DNA of 64,000 nt from Candidatus Levyibacteriota bacterium (GTDB lineage Bacteria > Patescibacteria > Microgenomatia > Levybacterales > UBA12049): positions 1 through 64,000 of the forward strand of contig DAHWUP010000004.1 in assembly GCA_027334565.1 (NCBI GenBank). The letters are read 5' to 3'. Shown piece by piece: positions 43,748-50,392 of the stretch. The translations under genes and the position numbers were made by a program. Position 1 is the first letter of the stretch; the number at the start of each line of letters is the position of its first letter. The notes under the pieces were generated by a model that made no database searches, had not been told where the DNA came from, and saw nothing but the letters and a program-made list of their open reading frames with translations.

Positions 43748-44425
43748 GTAATCAATTTGGGATAATCCTTCTAATAACCCCATAATTTTACCATAAATCC
43801 TTGAAGGCTGCTGGACCCGGACTATAAGCGTACCATAATACTCGTTATAATTGGCATATATTTTTTTATTCTGTGCTTTTCTGAATACAGTTTTATTAAA
43901 GCGATTTATTGGAATTCCGGTTAACTCCGACCAATACCTTTTAATAATAGTATCCCGTTTCTTGTGGATGAGATTAATGCCGACATAACAATATATATCT
44001 TTATAATTAATATTTAGGCATTTCTGAAGCCACAAAATGAAAAATTTTACTAATTTTGGATCAGAATTACACAGTTCTATTTTTCTTCCTTTTTTGCTTC
44101 CTTCTCCCCAATATAAAGCAATACCTGCTATTAACATTTCTCTGTTTGTAAGCTTACCGATTTCTTTTATCCCCTGATTCTTATTTTTTTCAAAATTTTT
44201 TAACCATCTCTCCTTTTGTAATAATGCACTTTTTAATCTGCCGCGCTCTGACCCTAATATGCTTGATTTTCTTAGGTGCTCTAATTGTTCAACCGTTAAA
44301 ATAATATCCCTTACCCAAATACTTGCTGAGCTTTTAGATACCCCGAGTTTTAAAGCAATTTCCTTTACGCTTTTGCCCCGTTTTCGCATCTGACGCGCCT
44401 TAATTCTCAATGAATATTTTGCCAT
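43727..44425 (-). CDS. HTH protein with LAGLIDADG-like 'YWGEGSK' domain, ends inside tRNA-Met
   Basis: A 232-residue paralogue of the 15.4-16.1 kb gene. 'RKRGKSVKEIALKLGVSKSS' is the helix-turn-helix (about residues 14-33). 'AGIALYWGEGSKKGRKIEL' and 'NSDPKLVKFFILWLQKCLN' form the shared domain, whose AG....GEG pattern recalls LAGLIDADG nucleases. A homing-type nuclease is inferred. The last six residues and the stop TAG are read from the first 21 bases of tRNA-Met. The base composition is AT-rich compared with neighbouring genes, which suggests transfer. Confidence 0.75.
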   Translation of the reverse strand: MAKYSLRIKARQMRKRGKSVKEIALKLGVSKSSASIWVRDIILTVEQLEHLRKSSILGSERGRLKSALLQKERWLKNFEKNKNQGIKEIGKLTNREMLIAGIALYWGEGSKKGRKIELCNSDPKLVKFFILWLQKCLNINYKDIYCYVGINLIHKKRDTIIKRYWSELTGIPINRFNKTVFRKAQNKKIYANYNEYYGTLIVRVQQPSRIYGKIMGLLEGLSQIDYANVAQG

Positions 44426-44536
44426 ATGAACGAACAGTAATATTAGTTAATATTTATATTATAACGTCGGTTTGTTTAATTTGTCAAAGCTGTTTTCATT
44501 GCTTATTGTTCTTAATTTTGTTAAAATATCAATACA

Positions 44537-44799
44537 CGCGGGGTAGTGTACAGTGCACATGAGGCTTAATAATGGGCCGTTTTAATAGTAATATTAGAAT
44601 AGAATCTGGCTATATCGGTGAACCCCTAGCGTTTAGGGTAACACCGAGGGAAGTCGAAATCTAAAATTGAGATCCCGTAGAGACTACACGCCAGACATCC
44701 TGAGTTTATCTAAGGATGATGATATAGTCCGACACTCTAGGTAACTGGAGAAACAGGAGGCATAATCTCATAGGCTAGGCGCAACTCCTAGCCCCGCAA
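44537..44799 (+). tRNA. initiator-like tRNA(CAT) split by a group I intron
   Basis: The exons are 44537-44566 and 44761-44799. Joined, they give acceptor CGCGGGG/CCCCGCA with the C1 x A72 mismatch typical of bacterial initiator tRNA. The anticodon stem TGAGG/TCTCA has a seven-base loop CTCATAA, and the T-stem CTAGG/CCTAG pairs. The break falls between U33 and C34. Odd points: the D-loop is only five bases and lacks GG, the T-loop is CGCAACT rather than TTCRANT, and the three G-C pairs of initiator anticodon stems are absent. It may be a decayed or specialised copy rather than the working initiator. Confidence 0.65.
44567..44760 (+). ncRNA. group I self-splicing intron (194 nt)
   Basis: All core helices can be drawn. 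P1: exon GGCT (44563-44566) with GGCC (44575-44578), ending in the required U.G pair. P3: TCTGGC/GCCAGA (44605, 44690). P4: TCGGTG/CACCGA (44615, 44642). P5: CCCTA/TAGGG. P6: GGGA/TCCC. P7: GACTA/TAGTC (44682, 44725). P8: CATCC/GGATG. P9: CTCTAG-GTAA-CTGGAG (44735-44750). It ends in G at 44760, as expected. It holds no open reading frame. The size and placement resemble the small tRNA introns of cyanobacteria. Confidence 0.85.
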
Positions 44800-44801
44800 C
44801 A
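44792..44801 (+). repeat. direct repeat, copy 1 (tRNA 3' end)
   Basis: CCCCGCAACA at the 3' end of the split tRNA is repeated exactly at 45580-45589. With flanks, 14 of 17 positions match. Only one gene lies between. Confidence 0.5.
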
Positions 44802-44856
44802 TCGAAAATTTAGCCTCAGATTTGACATTTTTCTTCGGTTTTCAGATGATTAGTTT

Positions 44857-45516
44857 ATGCTTGAAGAATTTAAATTAAAACACCCAGTAAGATATAAATA
44901 TCTTTTTACTGTAACTACATTTTCAAAATACCTCGCTTTATCAATGTTTATTATTTTTCCTATTATTGGATTTTATTTGGGTATGAAATATCAAGAGCAA
45001 TTATCTTCAAACAAACTGGTTGAAGCTCAAAATTCCACAATTTATAAAGTTACTCCTACTTTATCACCAAATTTAATAACTCAAGACTGGCAAGTCTATA
45101 TAAATAAAAGTTATAATTACACGTTTAAAGTTCCCAAAGATTGGATAATTAAAGGAGAAAGTAGTGACAACGTTATTTTTGTTAACTCTTCCGATATTAA
45201 ATATTTTAATGATACTCAACAATTACCACATCTTAGTAAAGGAAATCAACTAGAGGTGGTCATAACTGCGGACAATTCTTACACACGCGCAGAACCAGTT
45301 GAGAGTTATTTTGTAAACCCCGGAAAGGAGATCTTGTTAGATGGAGAAAAAGGAATGTTATGGACGACCGATAAGGCATATAATTATCAAGGACAAATGG
45401 GTTATGAATTAAGAGTTTTTCACAAAGGAAATGGTTACTTTATATATATGCTTAGTGCTTCTCCACAAGATTTACTTTTTAATCAAATTCTATCAACTTT
45501 TAAGTTTACAAATTAG
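44857..45516 (+). CDS. membrane-anchored PsbP/lipoprotein-like orphan
   Basis: A 219-residue protein with one N-terminal membrane helix ('YLALSMFIIFPIIGFYLGMKY', about residues 28-48) and an exported domain. Its 'WQVYINKSYNYTFKVPKDW' pattern is seen in PsbP-like extracellular domains. The gene is clearly richer in A+T than its neighbours, with Lys AAA, Asn AAT and Ile ATT/ATA codons, suggesting a foreign origin. It lies between the two copies of the tRNA-end repeat. Function unknown. Confidence 0.72.
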   Translation: MLEEFKLKHPVRYKYLFTVTTFSKYLALSMFIIFPIIGFYLGMKYQEQLSSNKLVEAQNSTIYKVTPTLSPNLITQDWQVYINKSYNYTFKVPKDWIIKGESSDNVIFVNSSDIKYFNDTQQLPHLSKGNQLEVVITADNSYTRAEPVESYFVNPGKEILLDGEKGMLWTTDKAYNYQGQMGYELRVFHKGNGYFIYMLSASPQDLLFNQILSTFKFTN

Positions 45517-45579
45517 CATAAAAAGTTTTAACTTTGTCTATTATCTCCAGCCTTAAACCAGGTTATAATTTCTTCCAAT

Positions 45580-45589
45580 CCCCGCAACA
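45580..45589 (+). repeat. direct repeat, copy 2
   Basis: CCCCGCAACA, identical to the 3' end of the split tRNA at 44792-44801. It could be an attachment-site copy. Confidence 0.5.
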
Positions 45590-45590
45590 A

Positions 45591-45629
45591 ATTAAAAAAT
45601 AGGTAAGCGACCGCTTCCGGCAGCTTACC
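45591..45629 (-). terminator. intrinsic terminator of the 65-residue gene
   Basis: On the reverse strand GGTAAGC and GCTTACC enclose CCG-GAAG-CGG, and the run TATTTTTT follows. Confidence 0.8.
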
Positions 45630-45652
45630 ACAAAACGTTTCAGATTAAAGTT

Positions 45653-45850
45653 TTACGCTTTTTCCGCTTTCCTTTCTTCCCAAACAACAACTCCAGATAC
45701 ATCATGTCCCAGCTCTTCCAACACAAGTTTTATACGTGGATCTTTTGAACTTTTAATGTCAGGTATAAACCTTGTGATTTGACTCAAATCGTAATCTATT
45801 CTTGGGACACCTTGCTCTACAGTCATTTGTACGCCTTGTTCTGCTGTCAA
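45653..45850 (-). CDS. small orphan protein with strong RBS and TTG start
   Basis: A 65-residue protein. The N-terminus repeats itself ('TAEQGVQM' then 'TVEQGVPR'), and a mixed charged body 'DPRIKLVLEELGHDVSGVVV' follows. It starts at TTG (45850), five bases after AAAGGGGGTGAG, the best ribosome-binding site in the window. It has its own downstream terminator and a terminator-like hairpin in its leader. These signals support a real gene despite its size. No family recognised. Most genes here are leaderless, so this expression style suggests an acquired gene. Confidence 0.65.
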   Translation of the reverse strand: MTAEQGVQMTVEQGVPRIDYDLSQITRFIPDIKSSKDPRIKLVLEELGHDVSGVVVWEERKAEKA

Positions 45851-45873
45851 TTAGCTCACCCCCTTTCCCATAT

Positions 45874-45899
45874 AAAAAAAAGCCTTACGGCTCTTTATA
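45874..45899 (-). terminator. attenuator-like hairpin in the leader of the 65-residue gene
   Basis: On the reverse strand AAGAGCC and GGCTTTT pair (one G.T) around GTAA, followed by a run of Ts. It ends just before the ribosome-binding site of the small gene. Confidence 0.65.
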
Positions 45900-45990
45900 A
45901 TTAAAAGATAAATATTTTAAACGCCCTTTTCTAAAGAAAATCCAGGTTAACAACTTCATGCCCCCTGGAATCCCAGTTTACCGCCAAACA

Positions 45991-45996
45991 ATTATA
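45991..45996 (-). promoter_or_regulatory. candidate -10 for the attenuated small gene
   Basis: TATAAT on the reverse strand. A transcript from here would carry a leader of about 130 bases through competing stems and the terminator before reaching the TTG start. The -35 region is poor. Confidence 0.35.
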
Positions 45997-46066
45997 GTTG
46001 TCAATATTTGATTTGAAAACTCCGGTTAAGCACTCGATTTAAGCTTGGTATACTCAAAAGCCGTAG

Positions 46067-46072
46067 TATAAT
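46067..46072 (+). promoter_or_regulatory. -10 element, leaderless start of murI
   Basis: A perfect TATAAT exactly six bases before the ATG at 46079. Confidence 0.65.
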
Positions 46073-46078
46073 AGCCAC

Positions 46079-46858
46079 ATGGATCAACCGATAGGTATCA
46101 TTGACTCGGGCGTGGGAGGGTTGACAATTTCCAATGCAATAATCAAAGAGTTACCCCACGAATCAATCATTTATCTTGCCGATTCAAAAAATTGTCCGTA
46201 TGGGGGTAAGTCTTCCCGACAGATTTTCCGCTTGACAGAAAAAATGGTCGAGTTCTTGCTTGCCAAAGACATAAAATTATTGGTAGTGGCCTGCAATACT
46301 ATAACGGTCACGTCCATTGACAAATTAAGGGAGGTTTATCCGCAAATTCCGATTATCGGTATCGTACCGGTAATTAAAACCGCGGCAAAAAAATCCAAAA
46401 ATAAGAAAATCGGCGTTTTCTCAACCAAGGCAACCGCAAAAAGTAACTATCAAAAAAATTTAATTGATAAATATTTACAAGGTTACGAAGTAATAAACAT
46501 TGGTTCTTCGGCTCTTGTTCCCCTGATTGAGAAGTTGGATTTTGAAAACGCGGAAAAGGTGCTTAAAAAGGAACTGACGGTTTTTAGGATCGCTCGGGTC
46601 GACACCCTGGCTTTGGGTTGTTCGCATTTTCCGCTGATCAAAAAATTGATTCAAAAAAACTTGAAAAAAGTTACGGTCTTGGATTCATCCAGGGCAGTTA
46701 CCAGGCAGGTTAAAAGGGTCTTATCAAACAACAAGATTCTTTCAAAGTCGCAAAATCCAAGCTATAATTTTTATACGACGGCTAGGCCGGAAACACTCAA
46801 TTTTTTCGTCAATAAATTGACAAAGCAGGGAAAAACTGAGAGAATTTCGCTTCGATGA
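46079..46858 (+). CDS. murI: glutamate racemase
   Basis: A 259-residue enzyme making D-glutamate for peptidoglycan. 'IGIIDSGVGGLTI' opens the protein, the first catalytic Cys is in 'LVVACNTITV' and the second in 'LALGCSHFPLI'; 'ADSKNCPYGGKS' binds substrate. It is the first gene of a run murI-murD-tgt-trpS and overlaps murD by four bases (ATGA). The start is leaderless behind TATAAT. Confidence 0.95.
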   Translation: MDQPIGIIDSGVGGLTISNAIIKELPHESIIYLADSKNCPYGGKSSRQIFRLTEKMVEFLLAKDIKLLVVACNTITVTSIDKLREVYPQIPIIGIVPVIKTAAKKSKNKKIGVFSTKATAKSNYQKNLIDKYLQGYEVINIGSSALVPLIEKLDFENAEKVLKKELTVFRIARVDTLALGCSHFPLIKKLIQKNLKKVTVLDSSRAVTRQVKRVLSNNKILSKSQNPSYNFYTTARPETLNFFVNKLTKQGKTERISLR

Positions 46859-48162
46859 GTAGTTTAAAGAATAAAAAAATCGCGGTTATCGGTGAAGGCT
46901 TGGAGGGGCTTTCCAGCGCAAAGTATCTTAGGGGAAAAGGCGCCTCGGTGACAATTCTTGACCAAAAACTGGACAATGATTATCTTAATGATTTAAACAA
47001 ATACGATTTGATAATCAGGAGCCCGGGGGTAAAACCGGAACTTTTAAGTAGCGTTTCTGCCGAGAAAATTACCAGTCAGATAAAATTATTTTTTGATCTT
47101 TGTCCTTGCAGAATAATCGGCGTTACCGGAACCAAAGGCAAAGGCACTACCGCTTCGTTGATTTATGAGATGCTTAAAAGACAGGGACGTAATGTATATT
47201 TAGGCGGAAACATCGGAGTTCCCCCTTTTGACTTTTTGGATAAGTTGGACAAAAATTCCATTGTGGTATTGGAATTGTCGAGTTTCCAGCTGATCGATCT
47301 TACGAAAAGCCCGCAAATCGCCGTAATGCTGATGGTTACCAGCGAACATTTGGATTACCACGGTGATACCAAGGAATACGTGGATGCCAAAAGAAACATT
47401 CTAAGACATCAGGGTGAAAATGATATCGCGATCTTAAACCGTGATTATCCGGCGACCAATGAATCGGATATTCATACCAACGGTAAAGTCTATACGGTCA
47501 GCAGGGAAAGGGAAAGCTTTGAAGAAGGCTGTTTTGTCAGAAGCGGAATGATCGTCTTAAGGATTAACGGCCAGGACCGGGAGATAATCGCTACCGGCGA
47601 AATTCTTCTGCCGGGAAGGCATAACTTGGAAAACGTTTGTGCGGCAAGCCTGGCTTCTTATTTGGCAGGGGTATCCGTTTCAAATATTACTCATGTGCTT
47701 AAGAACTTTAAGGGTTTGGAACACCGGCTGGAATTGGTCGCAACGGTGAATGATGTCAGCTATTACGACGATTCGTTTTCGACCACGCCCGAAACGGCGA
47801 TCGCGGCCATTCAAAGCTTTAAGCAACCGGAAATTTTGATTTTAGGCGGTTCGAGCAAGAACTCGGATTTTTCGGAACTCGGGAGAACCATTTCGGAAGC
47901 GGAAAATATAAAAGCGATTATCGGAATCGGAGCGGAGTGGCCGAAAATAAAATCACATATCGTAGATCCAATTTCCCGGTTTTCTGTGATCGATGGAGCA
48001 AAGAACATGCAGACCGTAGTCGCCGCGGCCGCTAAAGTTGCCGCTTCGGGAGACGTAGTTCTTCTTACCCCGGCCTGTGCCTCATTCGATATGTTTAAAA
48101 ACTATAAAGACAGAGGCGAGCGGTTTAAGCAAGCAGTCATGGCTTTAAAGACCGATGGGTAA
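46855..48162 (+). CDS. murD: UDP-N-acetylmuramoylalanine-D-glutamate ligase
   Basis: A 435-residue Mur ligase that adds D-glutamate, the product of the preceding gene, to UDP-MurNAc-L-Ala. The Rossmann-like N-terminus 'KKIAVIGEGLEGLSSAKYL', the ATP loop 'GVTGTKGKGTTASLI', 'VLELSSFQL', 'EHLDYHGDTKEYVDAKRNI' and 'YYDDSFSTTPETAIAAI' are in order. It overlaps murI by four bases and tgt by eight. The pairing of racemase and ligase makes a short D-Glu unit. Confidence 0.95.
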   Translation: MSSLKNKKIAVIGEGLEGLSSAKYLRGKGASVTILDQKLDNDYLNDLNKYDLIIRSPGVKPELLSSVSAEKITSQIKLFFDLCPCRIIGVTGTKGKGTTASLIYEMLKRQGRNVYLGGNIGVPPFDFLDKLDKNSIVVLELSSFQLIDLTKSPQIAVMLMVTSEHLDYHGDTKEYVDAKRNILRHQGENDIAILNRDYPATNESDIHTNGKVYTVSRERESFEEGCFVRSGMIVLRINGQDREIIATGEILLPGRHNLENVCAASLASYLAGVSVSNITHVLKNFKGLEHRLELVATVNDVSYYDDSFSTTPETAIAAIQSFKQPEILILGGSSKNSDFSELGRTISEAENIKAIIGIGAEWPKIKSHIVDPISRFSVIDGAKNMQTVVAAAAKVAASGDVVLLTPACASFDMFKNYKDRGERFKQAVMALKTDG

Positions 48163-49330
48163 AATTAAATTTGAAATAATTAACAAAGGTAAAAACATAA
48201 AAGCAAGGGCGGGAATCATAAAGACGCCCCATGGGAATGTTGAGACGCCGGCTTTTATTCCGGTCGGGACAAACTCCTCGGTTAAGTCCGTCAGTCCAAG
48301 GGACCTTCGGGAAATGAAAGCTCAGGCGATTTTAGCAAATACCTATCATTTACACCTTCGTCCCGGCGAAGATTTGATCAATAAATTCGGCGGCTTATCC
48401 AAGTGGATGTCATGGAACGGCCCCACCATGACCGACTCCGGAGGCTTTCAGGTATTTTCCTTAGGAATAGGATTGGAGCACGGCGTAGGAAAATTACTTA
48501 GGGAGGAAGAAGGGGAACCAAAGCCGAGGCTTAATAAAATAACTGAGGAAGGAGTTACTTTCCAATCGCATATTGACGGTAGCACCCAATTTTTATCTCC
48601 CGAAATTTCAATTCAAATCCAGAAAAAATTAGGGGCGGATTTGATAGTTGCTTTCGACGATTTGGAGTCGCCGAAACATAATTTCGAAGAAACGAAAGCG
48701 TCTTTGGAACTGACAGAGAAATGGTTGTTAAGAAGTAAAAATGCCTACAAAAACTCCTGGCAACTTTTATACGGGGTGACGCACGGCGGAGCGTTCAAAG
48801 ATTTACGTGTTCGTTCGGCCAAATTCAACGACAAATATTTTGAAGCAATTGCTCTGGGGGGAGCACATAAAAACAAACAAAATATGCATGATATCGTCGA
48901 ATGGACGGTTGACAATGTCTCGGATGAAAAACCCAAGCACATGCTTGGGATCGGTGAGGTTGACGACATCTTTGAACTGATTGAAAGAGGAGTGGATACT
49001 TTTGATTGTGTCATCCCGACCAGGATCGGCAGGACCGGATTTTTCTTTGTTTCACCTTCGCAAGGTAATATCAAAAACAGGTTCAGATTCGATATCAACA
49101 AACCGCAATTTCGAACCGATCCAAAGCCGTTAGATTCAAACTGCACTTGCTATACCTGTCAGAACTTTACAAGAGCATATATTTTCCATTTGTTTAGGAG
49201 CAGGGAACTGTTGTCATATTCGCTCCTTAGTACTCATAACGTCCATTTCTTGGTTAATTTAACAAGACAAATAAGAAACGCCATCTTAACGGATGAGTTT
49301 AAAACCCTTAAGAAACAATGGTTGGTATGA
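48155..49330 (+). CDS. tgt: tRNA-guanine transglycosylase
   Basis: A 391-residue enzyme that exchanges G34 for preQ1 in tRNAs with GUN anticodons. 'MTDSGGFQVFSLG' carries the catalytic base Asp, 'IALGGAHKNK' and 'GIGEVDDIFELIERGVDTFD' the second Asp region, and 'CTCYTCQNFTRAYIFHLF' the zinc site (three Cys and a His). No queuosine synthesis genes are in the window, so the base must come from elsewhere in the genome or by salvage. It overlaps murD by eight bases. Confidence 0.95.
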   Translation: MGKIKFEIINKGKNIKARAGIIKTPHGNVETPAFIPVGTNSSVKSVSPRDLREMKAQAILANTYHLHLRPGEDLINKFGGLSKWMSWNGPTMTDSGGFQVFSLGIGLEHGVGKLLREEEGEPKPRLNKITEEGVTFQSHIDGSTQFLSPEISIQIQKKLGADLIVAFDDLESPKHNFEETKASLELTEKWLLRSKNAYKNSWQLLYGVTHGGAFKDLRVRSAKFNDKYFEAIALGGAHKNKQNMHDIVEWTVDNVSDEKPKHMLGIGEVDDIFELIERGVDTFDCVIPTRIGRTGFFFVSPSQGNIKNRFRFDINKPQFRTDPKPLDSNCTCYTCQNFTRAYIFHLFRSRELLSYSLLSTHNVHFLVNLTRQIRNAILTDEFKTLKKQWLV

Positions 49331-49342
49331 TAAGATAAGTTT

Positions 49343-50344
49343 ATGAGTAAAGTTGTTTTTTCCGGAATTCAGCCCAGCGGAAATTTGCACATCGGAAATT
49401 ATATCGGAGCAATTTCGCAATGGGTTAAATTGCAGGATTTGACCGAGAGCATTTTTTGCATTGTCGATCTACATGCAATTACCGTGCCCCAAGACCCAAA
49501 AGTTTTAAGGGATAAAGTGCTGGAAGTGGCTGCTTTATATCTTGCTTGCGGTATCGACCCTAAAAAATCTCATATCTTCATTCAGAGTGAAAATCCAAAT
49601 CATTCGTATCTTGCGTGGGTTTTAAATACAATTGCGCCGTTTGGGCAATTGGAACGAATGACCCAATGGAAGGAAAAGTCTGTAAAACATGAAGAAAATG
49701 CGGGACTTTTTGACTATCCTGTTTTAATGGCCTCGGACATTCTTTTGTACCAAACCGACGAGGTTCCGGTCGGAGAGGATCAGAAGCAGCATATCGAACT
49801 GACCAGGGACTTGGCTGAGAGATTCAACAAAAGGTTCGGAGAGACCTTTAAGCTTCCCGTTCCCGTCATTCAAAAAGAGACGGCAAGGATCATGAGTTTG
49901 CAAAATCCGGCGGCGAAGATGTCAAAATCGGACAACGATCCTTTGGGAACCATTAATATTCTGGATACGGAAGAGCAAATAAGAGAAAAAGTCAAAAAAG
50001 CAGTAACTGACTCTGACCCCAGTGTTTTAAAAATGCATGAACACATGAATTTTATGATGGAAGAGCATCAAGGAATAGGAAATCTACTAACTATTTACGC
50101 AGCCTTCAAAGGATATAATTTTCATGATGCATGGAAAGAAAATTCTGATAAATCTTACCAAGATTTCAAGGATGGCTTGGCAAATTTATTAATTTTTGAA
50201 TTGGCAAAAATTCAAAAAAGATATAATGAAATAAGAAATGGTGAAAAGGCTTTAAGAAAAATTTTGGATGAAGGAAGAAATTATGCATTGGAAAAATCTT
50301 CCGTTACTCTTCGAAAGGTTAAAGAAAAAGTCGGACTAATTTAA
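49343..50344 (+). CDS. trpS: tryptophanyl-tRNA synthetase
   Basis: A 333-residue class I synthetase. 'SGIQPSGNLHIGNYIGA' holds the HIGH-type motif (HIGN), 'LYQTDEVPVGEDQKQHIELT' the tryptophan pocket and 'AAKMSKSDND' the KMSKS loop. Length is normal. A TAAGAT lies six bases before the ATG, so it may have a leaderless promoter of its own after tgt. The last third is richer in A+T and AAA codons than the first two thirds. Confidence 0.96.
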   Translation: MSKVVFSGIQPSGNLHIGNYIGAISQWVKLQDLTESIFCIVDLHAITVPQDPKVLRDKVLEVAALYLACGIDPKKSHIFIQSENPNHSYLAWVLNTIAPFGQLERMTQWKEKSVKHEENAGLFDYPVLMASDILLYQTDEVPVGEDQKQHIELTRDLAERFNKRFGETFKLPVPVIQKETARIMSLQNPAAKMSKSDNDPLGTINILDTEEQIREKVKKAVTDSDPSVLKMHEHMNFMMEEHQGIGNLLTIYAAFKGYNFHDAWKENSDKSYQDFKDGLANLLIFELAKIQKRYNEIRNGEKALRKILDEGRNYALEKSSVTLRKVKEKVGLI

Positions 50345-50392
50345 TTCTACAATCTTTTATTTAGCTTCAAATTGTGTTATACTTTCCAAGTT

